Below are positions 12,611 to 24,266 of a DNA stretch of 64,000 nt, piece after piece. The stretch is from Coleophoma eucalyptorum (taxonomy: Eukaryota > Ascomycota > Leotiomycetes > Helotiales > Dermateaceae). Position numbers and translations under genes: made by a program. The stretch's first letter is position 1; each line of letters begins with the position of its first letter. The stretch is taken from assembly GCA_026120035.1 (NCBI GenBank), contig JALRME010000001.1, forward strand, positions 2,307,909 to 2,371,908, read 5' to 3'. Under the pieces are notes generated by a model. The model was given only the letters and a program-made list of their open reading frames with translations. It made no database searches and had not been told where the DNA came from.

Positions 12611-13153
12611 ATGGAGATATTTATTAAGACGACACGTCAAAGACAACATCCCAAAAATGCCCCAATCTCTAATCGAAATGATCATAAGAGAAAGGAATCT
12701 TATGATGATCCATCTGTTTACAACGGTGGTCAAAGTTCTAAATCTGGACCAGGAAACAGACGACCATTTTTCCAGCGAGAAGACACAAACTCTTATAGAT
12801 GCCGAAATGACCTGGCTACTTTTCAGCCGTTCTCGACAATAGTCAGTGAAATTCATATTCACTTAGAGCGCTTGTGTACTTTGCTTTGGTCCTGGGTCAA
12901 GCACTCTCCAGCGCAGCCTCTTAGAGACGATCCAGAAATTGTTCATAATCCTTTCCAATTCCTCATGCACGGCTACAAGCCATTACTGAACCTCGCTTTC
13001 GAGCAGTTCTATGATCAAGAAGACCGAGAATACTTTGAGTTTCTTTGTTCTGTCCCCGAGCCATCCGTTGAATGCGATAAAAAGACCCGGTGTGATCTCC
13101 ACAGCTTGCTGGATGTACCACAACTATCGTCAAAACTAATATCGAACAAGTGA
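12611..13153 (+). pseudogene. decayed ubiquitin-like domain gene (relic)
   Basis: The open frame starts MEIFIKT, which resembles the first strand of ubiquitin. About 250 nt later the same frame reads SEIHIHLERL, which resembles the last ubiquitin strand. Between them the similarity continues only in shifted frames: near 12705-12800 the DNA resembles codons for the PDQ..LIF and DGRTL..Y segments. A C-terminal extension of about 90 residues ends at 13153. The spacing from first to last strand is about 44 nt longer than in ubiquitin. I read this as a divergent ubiquitin-like gene broken by indels; an unrelated hypothetical protein is possible. Confidence 0.35.
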
Positions 13154-13779
13154 AGCTAAGGCAACCCTCTGGGTTTGTATCATTTGATAGCCTATGGGTA
13201 TATTTTTTTTCCCTGGCTCAATGATTTATTTACACGAGAAACAAAAGCTAATATCAAGCATTTGTTATTGATGATATATACTATCCTAGTCCTAAACAGG
13301 ATGGTAATCGGCAGATTCAGTAATCACATTCATAGTCCGTGAATTTTGATACCAATTAGAAGTTACTGGCAAGTCACCTCTTGACATGCCCGGACAAGGA
13401 TGTGTAAGTAGGATTGTATACTTACCTAAAGCGGAACTGGCGATATTCCCAGTATCCGCAAGAATGTCACTTTGTTAATCACCATCTACAGGGTCACAAA
13501 GGGTTATTTCCCAGGACTGTCGTAATTAATACTATATTGTCACTTCATAACTTTAACTCCTTGTCCATAACACTCTTAAGGAGATACTGCGATTATCCTA
13601 GGTCTGGGGATCAGGCTTCCAAATCCCATCCCGCGATCAACAACATTAATGATCAGCTCGTTTTTGACCGCATTCTCAAAAGAAGATCTTTTCCAGATCT
13701 CGTCATCAAAATCTTCGGGCGTGTTGATCTATAGCCGCTATCGCTCTCTGGGGACCTTGTCAGTGGCCCAAAGAAGTCA

Positions 13780-14450
13780 GAAAATGGTCGTCACTCCGAA
13801 TTTGTTCTCGGGACCCGATAGCTTGGACCCCTGTCGATAACAACCAGCAAGCGATCCGACTTCGCAGAAATTAAATCCTCTGCGAGCTTCAGAGCGCTCT
13901 CCACAGATGATGCGTCGTGACTCCATTGCAAGGATCGTTGCCGCTCGAAATCCCATTCGGTTGAGATGTCGGCATTGAAATATTGCGCAAGTTGATATAC
14001 GGCGAGTAGACAAGTTGCACCAGAATTTTAGTCAGATTACGTATCTCGGTGCATAGCGAAGGGCTTGCAGAACCACGCCGCAGGTACATCAGCGGCTTCT
14101 GCCATGGAGACGACCGGCCGCCAGTATTGAAGTGAGTCGGTGCATTTGATGCTTTTGCATCCAAATTATCTCTGATAGAGACTTGTTCTACCATGGTTCG
14201 AATGCCATTAGTAACCGAATCAAGGACGAGAGTCTGGTCGCGAAACTCTAGGTGAAATGAAGATGCTTATAGCATTGACGGCGGCGTGTACGTCTGAAAA
14301 CGGCTGCTTGGTGGGGGTACATGGTTCTTGGCTAGCGATTGTGGTTGTCCCATTACCATATTCGGGTCTTGCAAAGCTATTTTTAATAGCTCTTTTAGGC
14401 TGAATGCCGCATTTATTAGAGTTTATTATCCACTTGTGATGATGTCTTGC
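13780..14450 (-). pseudogene. possible NTPase (NLR-like) relic
   Basis: On the minus strand several frames carry coding-like stretches that follow one another after shifts: a first at about 14400-14290, a second at about 14190-14010 and a third at about 14000-13800. The third contains LLVVID, which looks like a Walker B strand, and ends in a stop. No P-loop was found. The layout suggests a small remnant of a STAND/NLR-type ATPase broken by frameshifts and stops, but the family is uncertain. Confidence 0.25.
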
Positions 14451-15564
14451 TGAATACTTCTTCACATGCTATAGTTATTTGTGAAGATAGCATGCTGTTT
14501 AATCTATGGACCATGTTTCTAGGTACCAATAAGCAACGGGGCGGTCACACAAGTGATTTCGACTAGCCTAACGATATGGGTGAAACCCAAACAAGAGGAT
14601 GATAATCAAACGAGTAGGCGTTAAATTTTATCCAGCAAGTATGTCGCTTCCGTGGATTTAAGTTACTCCCACTCCAACTTCTTCGGAATGTCTTAGAAGT
14701 GCCTCAGCAACTCAGCGCGTGGAATTCCTAGTTTCTGCGCGAGTAATTTTGCAATATAAGTCATGACTGGGTTTACTTATTCCTGGATTTTCTCGCCGTG
14801 TCCTGGATAACCACAGAAAACCGCAAGCTTAAGAAGGAGTTTAAGGTTCTTCTCAATACTATGCAGAGGTGAGCTCACATCCCTGGGCTTCTAAGCTGCA
14901 CTGTTCACTTCGTCCAGTGCTCTTTATATTTGAAGCAATAGTACGACTGCTGCAAGGGCGCCTTCGGCGTGGACAATCCAAATTACATTCTCTATTTGGG
15001 CCAGTTGGTCGCTAGCGATCTGGACTTCTGTTGATGATACCACAAAGTGAATCCTTCAAGATATTGAGATTTAGATACGACACATAAAGCTTCTTTATAG
15101 AAAAAATTGTATTCACAGATCTTGCTTCCAAGGCATCGGTCAGCAGTCATCTTGAGACTGTGCATCCAACCAGAGAACCTCGAGTGCGCACTCAATCTTG
15201 CCAGCAACCGATGCTCAGCCGGCCGCTGCACGTGGCCAACCAAATTATAGATGACGCTCAGACTAAAATGGACGAACGATGTTCTGCTTACCGCTCTTGA
15301 ACGCTTAAATCAACACCCGACTTATATCGGAATCAAATTTTCTGTGCATACGATCGCAAAAGGTTGAGCTAGCCAGTAAGTCCACCCCCCCCTCATGCCC
15401 CGCAACGATGAAGGAAGCAAGCAAGTACAACTCCAGACTTCCAACCATCACCTATATCTTCTCCAAGTTGCACCTCATGGTCTAAGCTCTGTTTCTGACG
15501 ATGACGGTAGTCCGGGCTTTTACAAGGTCTCGTACTAGCTCACAAATTGAAATTCAAATATCAC
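14451..15564. other. intergenic region before the Zn2Cys6 gene
   Basis: I see no gene that can be supported. The AT-rich sequence and scattered stops on both strands suggest old, decayed DNA. The last 200 bp presumably hold the promoter of the downstream regulator. Confidence 0.45.
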
Positions 15565-17593
15565 ATGGAGGCAGCAACCGACAATACCTCGGTACAGAGA
15601 ACGAGTCAACGCAAAGGCTCGCGCAAGGTGAGAACGGGATGCATAACATGCAAGTGAGTCAATATTTGCTTAATAAGATTTGTGAGGGGACCTGACCCAA
15701 AAACCCAGAATACGGCGTGTGAAATGTGATGAAAGAAATGGTGGATGTTTGCGGTGCGAGAAGTTTGGGATGCAATGTGATGGTTATGCATCTGAAAAAC
15801 AACACCACAAAAAAACTCGCGAACTGGCTCTTAAACCCAAGGTGCAGGCCACAGATTCGCCAAATCGGCGAATCGCCATACGAAGGCTTACAACATCGGA
15901 GAGCAGTGCTTCGATTGCCTCAAACGAATCGCTGGCAGTGTCAGCAAATATCACTCAGTTAGCTTCAAAGCGCATGTTCGAGAATGCACAACAATACACA
16001 TACTTCAAATTCTTTTGCGAGCAATGCTCCTACCAACTCACAGGCTGCTTTGAGTCCGAATTCTGGAATCGTTTAGTACTTCAGACCGCAGAGCAGGAAC
16101 CATCGATTCGCCACGCGATTATAGCCTTAGGGGCTGTGAGCCCGGCGTCCTTGGGTGATCCTACCGGCTCCTTTCATGTGACGAAGGACGGCGAACATCC
16201 CAAGTCTTCAAAACTGGCATTAGCTCAGCATCATGAAAAGCAACAATACGCCATCGCTGAATACATCAAGTCTATCAGCATTATGAGGAAGGCCCTAGCT
16301 GGTGGAGAGCTGAATATCCGAACCTTGTTGATCGCCTGCTTACTCTTTACATGCTTCGAGTCCATGTGCAATAACAACGAGTCGGCCTTGGGGCAGGTCC
16401 AGGGCGGGTTCAAGATGCTCGACAATTGGTATTTCAGTCAAAGATCATCCAACAGTAGAAGTAATGCCTCATCTACATTTGGAATACGATCTCCCAGCCC
16501 CAGTATAGTGGAAGATGATCTTCTGCAAGCCTTCAACCGAATGGACATACAAGTCATGGCAGCACTTGACATGAGATCTGAGGAGTCCCACGGATTCATG
16601 CAATTTTGTGGGCAAGCCAGCATTGAGTCTATGCCCCTCACCTTTCAAGACGTCAAGGAAGCCCGAGTCTATTTGGAGTTGATCATGCGCAGGCAACTTC
16701 ATTTTGAAGCGGCGTCCATGCGTTATTCTCATCGTCGTGGACCACCCACTAAGACAGACCCACGTCGGTCGATCACAATACTTCCTAGAGATGCCAAGAA
16801 GGCAGGAGAAATCCTTCCAGCAGCTCACGAGCGGAAACCAGACGCAGAGCTCCCACTCACAGGCACTGAAAAAAATCCAAACACAAAACAAAAATCAACC
16901 ACGAAATCTGCAGACGTTCGTAAATATAAAGTTATAGATCAGATCTTGGATACCAGTCCTCCTATACCAAGATCTGTAATCCGGGATCAAGCAAGGCATG
17001 CCTCAGATCTTGAGATATGGCATGCCAGTTTCAGGCCAATTCTAGAACACGCACGCGGACCAACAGGAAAAGATGTCTACTTTGCCGCCATCACCCTAGA
17101 AACACATTACCTAGCGGCTAAATACTCCCTCCTCAGCGCCTTATTCACCACCCAGATGCCGTACGATAATTTCCTCACTATATATCAAGAGCAAATCCAC
17201 CTTACTGTGGAACTCCTTTCTCATCGCGATTACTCTGCTAGGAACGGCGTATTCACATTTGACAGCCAGATTGTCATTCCTCTATTTGCTTGTGGGATCA
17301 AGTGCCGAGATAGTGGAACTCGGAGGAAGTGTATTGAATTGCTGGAGAAGTCAAGTAGGCATGAGGGGCTTTGGGATGGGGTGTTGGTTAGCAAGGTTTT
17401 GAAGTGGGTCGTGGGAGTGGAGGAGGAAGGTTTAGTTGACGGGCAGATTGTTCCAGAGGCGAGTCGTGTCAGAGGCGTAAGAGTGGATTTCGATCCATTG
17501 CACAAAGTTCTTGGTGTGAGATGCCTGAGACCTAGTAGGGAGCATGCCGGGATGTTGGATGTTTTGGAAGCGACTGGAGAATTATTTCTCTGA
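15565..17593 (+). CDS. Zn2Cys6 fungal-type transcription factor
   Basis: Two exons (15565-15653, 15709-17593) encode 657 residues. The 55-nt intron splits the zinc cluster just after its second Cys, a common site in this family. The six cysteines read CITCK..KC..GCLRC..QC within about residues 26-52, preceded by a basic stretch. The long C-terminal part resembles the helical fungal regulatory region, with a hydrophobic stretch around the LLIACLLFTCFESM motif. Such proteins bind CGG-type sites and control nearby metabolic genes or distant ones. It converges with the FAD oxidase gene, with only 43 bp between the stops. The target is unknown. Confidence 0.88.
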
Positions 17594-17636
17594 AGCTGAC
17601 TTGGTAACGAGTTGGATATATTATATACAAAACTAA

Positions 17637-19274
17637 CTAAGCACCAATCTTGAATCCGCCAGGCATGTTGGTCTGGAAGAATCGAGTTGGGTCATATTCC
17701 TGCGAGATGCTAAGAAGCTTCGCCTCATTCTCAGCTCCGTAGCCTGGGTAGATGCTCTGGAAGCCAGCGGAATCACCCATGTAGTTGAAAGCATCATAGA
17801 GACCAGCAGCCTGGGTGGCGTTGTTGATGGCATAAGTAGTGCTCTCAACCCACTCTGCAACAATCGTGTCGTACTCGCTTCCGATCCATTCGACGACCTC
17901 AGCGTAGCAAAGGTAGACCTTGGAAGAGTCAAGACCGAGGGCGTTTCCGGGCTTTCCATTGGCGGTAGATGCGTCAATCCACAGCGCACCAATGGGTTGC
18001 CAATCAAGCTCAATGATGGAGATGTTGGCAGTTGGGATTTGGTCATAAAGGGCTGGGAGAGCGTTGAAGAAAGTATCGTTGATAATCTGAACACCCTGCA
18101 ACAGTTCATCATATGTGGTACCAACAACGGTTCCAGCAACAAAGACGTCGTTGATTCCATCAGTAACGACTTGTCCGTTCTCGGCAGCAAACTCGGCGAT
18201 GGTCTTGAATTCCATGGTGCTTGAAATGGTGGGGATATCAGTGAATGGCTTCAAGCAATCAGGGTAGCTGATGGTGTCGGAATCATAGAAAAGAATCGCG
18301 GCACCGATGGTGTCCGATGGATTAGGTCCTGATGGTACAACGGCGGGGACGACGTGAGAAAGAGGATCTGAAATATTGGCCGAAAAGTTTGCGATGGCGG
18401 CAAGAAATTGTGGGAGGTACTCATTTGCAACAGACCAAGTTCCGGCCCAGACCTTCTTGGAAGTGAAAGTGGTGAGCTCGAACTTAGTCACAATACCAAA
18501 GTTGCTGCTACCTCCTTTCAGAGCCCAGAAGAGATCTGGGTTGCTGGTTGAAGTTGCATTAACGACGGTGCCGTTGGCAAGGACAACTTCGTATGAGACA
18601 ACGTTGTCGGCAGCAAAGCCATGCTGGTTGCCTTGTACGAATGTTAGTGCTAGCTCACTGGGCTACTGGATAGTTTGACAAACCATAAAAGTTGATACCG
18701 CCAGCAAGTAGGAGACCTGGGACTCCAACGGGTGATAGACGTCCTCCAGCAACGGAAAGATTGTATGTAGCAAGGAAGTCGAAGACAGCACCCCATCGAT
18801 AGGCGGGGCCAACAAATACAGTGCTTTGGTCTGCTGATAGCTCAAGAGTGGTCAAGTTTGACAAGACCATGAGCACACCATCATCAATACTGTTTGAACC
18901 ACTAATACCCACTGCATAGTTGTTAGTATTTCTGTGGAAATGGTGATCTAAATCTTGAACTCACTATGTCCGCCGCCACGAACAGCAAACTCCGCCGCGG
19001 TGGATTCAATGGTGGTGAATGCCGTTGCGATATCTGATGCCGAGGTTGGTCGGAAGATACATAGTGGGCTTAGAATTTCAGTGTTGGACCAGAATTGTGA
19101 ATTCTCGTAGGTGTAGACATCGCTGCCAGAGTAGAAGACCTTAGTTGGGAAGGCCAACTCGAGAGCGGTGCATCCGGAAGCAGCATCTCTCTCCTCAGCA
19201 CACGCATCCTCGGCATACACAGTAGAAAGAGCGAATAGCGGCGCAATCACGCGAACAAGGAATGAAGAACGCAT
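17637..19274 (-). CDS. secreted FAD-linked oxidase, berberine-bridge type
   Basis: Three exons (19274-18965, 18911-18684, 18631-17637) give 510 residues. A signal peptide occupies about residues 1-21 when translation starts at 19274; an upstream extension of the frame would hide it. The FAD domain carries RGGGH at 99-103, whose His is the usual covalent flavin site, and GGINFYGNQHGFAADN across the second intron. The C-terminal BBE segment has an NY..Y..N...L motif and the YDP..F element. Relatives oxidise sugars, alkaloids or secondary metabolites and release peroxide; the substrate here cannot be told. The common 6-S-cysteinyl partner site was not seen clearly. It neighbours a Zn2Cys6 gene. 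Confidence 0.87.
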
Positions 19275-19366
19275 GGCTGCTACAGATCGTGTCGCAAGAG
19301 GTGCAGTCGATCGTGACCTGAATTGAAACCTGTGGTCAAACAAACCGAGGAGCAACAGCACTAGAT

Positions 19367-19374
19367 CTTATATA
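19367..19374 (-). promoter_or_regulatory. TATA box of the FAD oxidase gene
   Basis: TATATAAG on the minus strand lies 93-100 nt upstream of the chosen ATG at 19274. This supports the 19274 start, since transcription would begin at about 19340 or later. Confidence 0.5.
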
Positions 19375-21496
19375 CGGCCATTGTTTGGATGATCTATCAC
19401 CAAATCTTCATCCCTGAGTTGCTGTAGGTGGGGTTGCCTGCTACGGACAGTTCCTAAGGCCCAGGGGCGGAGTTCTAGGAGGCTTAATTTCGTTCTGGAC
19501 TGCGCGTGGTAGCTTGGTATACCACAGTATGCTGTGAGTGCATAACTATGGGGCAAACTATCGGACATTAGGTACCTCATTGACTATAAGCTTCCACTCT
19601 GCGACACAAGGAAGACGGTAACTGTCTTCCGGTTTAACAGCCTTTCATATTTTAAGGTCCTTGCGGGGCAACATGGTTGTTGGCAGTTCGCAAGCAACCC
19701 TTGAATAGTGCTCGCTTGTTTTTCCCGTAGTATCTTGGGATGAGAAAACGTGCTGGCCTAGCAGATGGGGCCTTCCTGTCATCGTAACCGGAGATACCGA
19801 GGTCACATATGGGGTCTGTTTAGGCCTGCAACTGATCTATACCACTTGTAGTACTCCTGATATTCGTGAGGGTAGGTTGGTTGACTGTGAAATGCAGATC
19901 GATTGCAGAGCGCGAGCACCCAATAATTCTGACAAATCTGATGCTGGTAAACCTTCGACGCCACTGCCACGTTTCTACGCTGCCGGGCCTACTCCAGGTT
20001 TTCGGAAGAAACGATCCTTCAAAAGCCTTTCTTTCGATTGAGTTTACGGAGAGGACAAGCGAAAGTAACGCTGTAAAATGAGGTCGGAGGGCACAGCGCT
20101 TAAAACGGCAATTCGTATGGTACTTTGCGCACCTTGGTAGGTACTACTGTAGGCAAGACAAACACCGGAAATAAAATCTTGCAACGTGAATCGAGGCGCA
20201 AGTAGACCCCAGGCACATGTGTTCCACTTTCATAACTTTTGCACTGGAAAAACTCCACTACCATGGTCACTACTGGTGGTGATCATTCCAGGCTTATGCC
20301 TGCCGAATCCCTGCAATACTCTTTAAGCGACGAACTATCCACATCACATCAAAATACAGTATCAGTGGCCCATTAATTCTTAGCTCTGCGGAAATTGTAC
20401 CAGATGCGTTTAGAGACCACTGACGGCAGTTGCGAAGAATTAACTTAGGCAAAGCTATACTTTGCTGTTTTTCCTCGGCATAAGGTTTATTTTCGGGTTT
20501 AAGGGTATTACCCGATAAGGCATATTATAACTACCTCAAAGCCCTTAACCGTCTCTTTGCACAGAGCACTTAGCCATCAAGATAAAATACTCGTCCGAAC
20601 CTTAGGACTTCATAGAACAAGAATCGGCATGCTATTTCTGTTTGTGAAATACTTAGGGGAGTTATCCACACGAGATCCAGTTTTCAAGAAATACAGCGAT
20701 TATGCTGGGGGGGGGGGGTTATAATCATCGCTTCACTGTGGAGCTGTTCTTGCCACGAGATTCATGTTGTAACAGGTCATGATCTACAGTACTGAGAGGA
20801 GATAGAATACAATAGTACAGTATAAATCCCTGCCAGTTCTTTTGCCTCCGAGGCTTCTAGCCAATTACTTGCCGTGCTTGACAGTCACTAGCAAGAAGTA
20901 AAGGCAGGGGCTCATATACAATGGTACGATGACAGTATTATAGATGGCTTAGCCAGCTCTACCCTCCAACGGCAATTGTTTGAGACTTGGATTGAATGCC
21001 GTCGTCACTGTTTGCCGTAGCAATGGGGTGAAAATAGTATGGATTAGAATGTACAACCCGATTCTAGAACTAGGGTGTTGCATGGAGAATGAGTGTGAGA
21101 CAGTTACGGATGCCTTGTAGAATAGTCGTAAATAAGGTATGCTGGAGACATGGGACGGAGTTGGTGGGCCTATTACCAGTAATGTATCGTGTCAAGGACA
21201 TACCCTCGTTTATATAGATTATTGTGATCAGGATCCTGCAGGTACGGGTGGATTTGACGGTGAAGGAGGGGTCTTTGTCACAGTGTGATAATCTGTTGCA
21301 AGTCTTCCAAGGACAGATCAACAAATCTCTTTCCTGAAAGATTAGGGCAGGCTGATCGATGCGCAGCCTTTATGAGTGCATCAGTACCCACTAGAAGGAA
21401 TCCCCAGCCTTCGTCTTCTTTCCGGCTCGTTGTTACAGTGTTGTATAAACTCTTTCCCTCAACTTTGATAGTAGAGATTAGAGAATTGTTGGCGCC
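19375..21496. other. intergenic region, no gene seen
   Basis: About 2.1 kb without a supportable gene. It contains a poly-G tract near 20707-20720 and otherwise unique-looking sequence. The last few hundred bases before 21497 should hold the promoter of the GPCR gene. Confidence 0.55.
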
Positions 21497-23022
21497 ATGT
21501 CATCGAGTACAATTGTATACTCTATGAGTGCGCCAGCTGGCCAAACTTCCGATGCAAATACTCCATGGCATAGCCCAGCTCTTATCGCTTGTATTGGCGT
21601 CTTTGTTCCCCTCGCCACCATTCATCTAGCTATTCGCCTTTTCACGCGAGCGAGAATCGTTGGAAGCCTAGCAATTGATGACTGTAAGCTAGATTCAATG
21701 GCCTTTAAAGACCCAGCTAATGGTTACAGATGTTATGGTACTGGCGTGGGTGCGTGAAATCCATGCTTCTATATCTGCTCTTCTTTATTGACGCACCACT
21801 TGCAGGCGTGTTCGATTGCATTAACTGCTAGTATCCTCGATTGTAAGCGTTCATTAATCGAGACCGATCAAAAACCTATACTAACGTACACTCTGCAGTA
21901 TTAAACTATGGGTTAGCAAAGCATCTATGGAATGTACCCTTGGCAACTCTGTACCCGGACTTCTTGAAGGTATCCATCACACTTATACTTCGACGACACA
22001 GAAGAGATGCTAAGATCTTGCCATAGGTCAATGTGATCGCCGCAATTCTTTTCTGCGCCGCGACGGGCTTTGCGAAATGCTCCGTTCTACTTTTCTACCA
22101 ACGAATATTTCCAGGCAAAACCTTCAGAGCGGTTGTCTGGGCCGTCATTGCCTTTACCGCCGGCTACTCTACCGCCAGCGTATTCGTAAATATCTTCAGT
22201 TGCAATCCAAGTTAGTCAAATCTTTTATTTACTGGGAGAAAAGTTGCTGACAGTCATCAGTCGCAAAATCGTGGGAACTCAAGTATGCGTCCGTGGGCAC
22301 ATGCATCAATCGCCCAGTTTTCTATTTTGCTCAGGCCAGTCTGGGCATTTTCACGGACTTTGCCACAGTTCTTACACCGCTACCGATGATGTATAATCTG
22401 AAAATGCCAATGAGGCAAAAGATTGCAGTAGCTGGCCTTCTGACAACCGGCGGATTGTAAGTCACCAGCCCCGATGGTAGGAAACCCACTGACCTCTTTC
22501 AGCGTCTGTATCGTTAGCATTGTTCGATTGAAGTCATTATACAACTTGATGAATAGCAGCGATCTTACCTGTAAGTTATAGGTGTCTTTTAAATGCTAGA
22601 AAGAACTGACACAAAGCACAGGGGCGACGACACCTGCTCTTCTCTGGTGTGTGGTTGAACTGAATATCTCAATCATCGGAGGCTGTATTCCAACAATGAA
22701 GCCATTTCTTCGAAAGTACCTACCCAGTATTCTCGGCTCTTCATCTCCTCGGTATGGCTCCCATGGGTATGGATCTCATGGATATGGGTCTCGAAACCGA
22801 ACTGGTTCGTACCCACTCCGGTCTTTTGACCCTTCACGATCAGGGAAAGAGGCCACCACTCAAGTTACTGTGAACGGAAAGGGTGATAACGAGAGTGAAG
22901 AATACATTATCCAAAATCACAATGAGGGCTCAGAGCCCAATTTGGGTTCTATTGTTAAGACAGTGCATTATGGTTACAAAGAAGAGGAAAACCAAGGTGG
23001 TAAAGTTGGGGCCGCCATGTAG
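21497..23022 (+). CDS. PTH11-like seven-transmembrane receptor (rhodopsin-like fungal domain)
   Basis: Eight exons (21497-21683, 21730-21749, 21806-21842, 21899-21969, 22027-22210, 22261-22456, 22503-22570, 22622-23022) total 1164 nt, or 387 residues. Exon 2 is 20 nt and exon 3 is 37 nt; all phases fit. Seven hydrophobic spans are visible, with the family motifs DDYVMVLAW, FAKCSVLLFYQRIF, CNPIAKSW, and TWATTPALLWCVVELN..IIGGCIPTMKP near the end. No CFEM domain precedes the first span. The tail has three YGSHG/YGSR repeats followed by an acidic stretch. PTH11-type proteins sense surfaces or host cues at the plasma membrane; the ligand is unknown. Confidence 0.88.
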
Positions 23023-23171
23023 AGATATCACGATACTTAAAGCAGTGCTAACAGCATATTGATACCATAATGATCATATAATTTCAACATTAATCTTCTA
23101 GCTCCGTCGCCAGGAATTTGCTTATGTGTGGTGAGAGGATTGCTAACAATTTCAGCTGTTAATACCAGCTC

Positions 23172-24266
23172 TTATAATCCCTTCAGTAAATGCGTTTCTA
23201 GGATCGCGCTTCGAAGTCTTTCCAACCCAGTAATACCACGTTTCGCGTGTGCTTCCGGAATATCTGCTTCTGCTCCATTGAGTGACTCGTTGAAGACTTC
23301 CAATGACAACGGCCCACAATAACCGGTGGCTAAGATGGCTGCACCGACCAGAGGGACTGGCATATATCCTCCACGGTCTTCCTCACATGGGTAAAGCCTG
23401 TGACCTCTTGACCACGGTAAGAGGATCGGCTGACTTTTATCTTTGGGCGGCAAGAATTCTTTCGGATTGACCTTTTCAGCATCGGCAAGTTGGCAGAAAA
23501 AGATCTTATCTCCTGGCACCGTTAACGTTAATGCTCTCATGGAAGAGCGTAGGACGTCAAGAGACTCTTCCATTGTCGAATAGATTCTCCCATGTCCAGC
23601 TGGATTATAAGGATCTGCAAATTCGACGGCTAAAATATTGAACGAATCCAAGATCAAACCAACATTTTCTCGGTTTGCTGCACGAACAACCTCCCAGGTG
23701 GATGACCAGGTATTTCTGACACCCCAGGACAGGCCTTCATATCCAACTTTTAGCATTCTGCCTCCATCCTTTTTTGCGTAGGCCGCTGCCAGGTCTCCAA
23801 GTTCGGCTAAATCTTTGGCCACCGTCTTGAAATCTGATGTGACACCATCATCAGTTCGAATGTTTGCACACAGAAAGACCAGATCAGTATCAAATGCTCT
23901 CATGAATGGGAAGCGTTTTGTAACGCCAGCTAAGGCAGCGTCACGTTCTGTTGGATCTTTGATGCCTTCGACATTCCGACATGGTTGAGTACATGCTATT
24001 TGCATGCCCAAGCTCTTCACGAGATCACCCAACTTTTTGGCCACCGTCAAATTGGCGTTCGTGGCCTCCCAGAGATGGTTTCCATCCAGGTCATGCTCTT
24101 CCAGGTAGGCCGCCCAATCTTCGTCGAATAGATCAATCCACTTGAACCCCGCGTTCGCAGCTGCCTTCAACCGAGTTTCGAGTTTATGCTCTCGCCAATT
24201 TCCAAGGGAGAGCGTGGCAATGCCAAATGGATTATCGATCTTTTCCAGGGGTAAGAACGAAGCCAT
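23172..24266 (-). CDS. 3-dehydroshikimate dehydratase (TIM-barrel, QA-4/QutC-like)
   Basis: A single exon of 364 residues. The ATG at 24266 was chosen because the preceding in-frame extension looks like leader sequence and 364 residues matches the family length. The xylose-isomerase-like barrel shows the expected metal ligands in order: Glu177 (GYEGLSW), Asp207 (LILDSFN), Gln259 (FCQLAD) and Glu323 (SLEVFN). These enzymes turn 3-dehydroshikimate into protocatechuate in the quinate degradation pathway in the cytosol. No other quinate gene is nearby, so it is not in a complete qa cluster here. An uncharacterised sugar-phosphate isomerase is the main alternative. Confidence 0.8.
   Translation of the reverse strand: MASFLPLEKIDNPFGIATLSLGNWREHKLETRLKAAANAGFKWIDLFDEDWAAYLEEHDLDGNHLWEATNANLTVAKKLGDLVKSLGMQIACTQPCRNVEGIKDPTERDAALAGVTKRFPFMRAFDTDLVFLCANIRTDDGVTSDFKTVAKDLAELGDLAAAYAKKDGGRMLKVGYEGLSWGVRNTWSSTWEVVRAANRENVGLILDSFNILAVEFADPYNPAGHGRIYSTMEESLDVLRSSMRALTLTVPGDKIFFCQLADAEKVNPKEFLPPKDKSQPILLPWSRGHRLYPCEEDRGGYMPVPLVGAAILATGYCGPLSLEVFNESLNGAEADIPEAHAKRGITGLERLRSAILETHLLKGL

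Noticed and set aside
23172..24266. Member of a quinate-use gene cluster
   Set aside because: No dehydroquinase, quinate dehydrogenase, permease or qa-type regulator is nearby.
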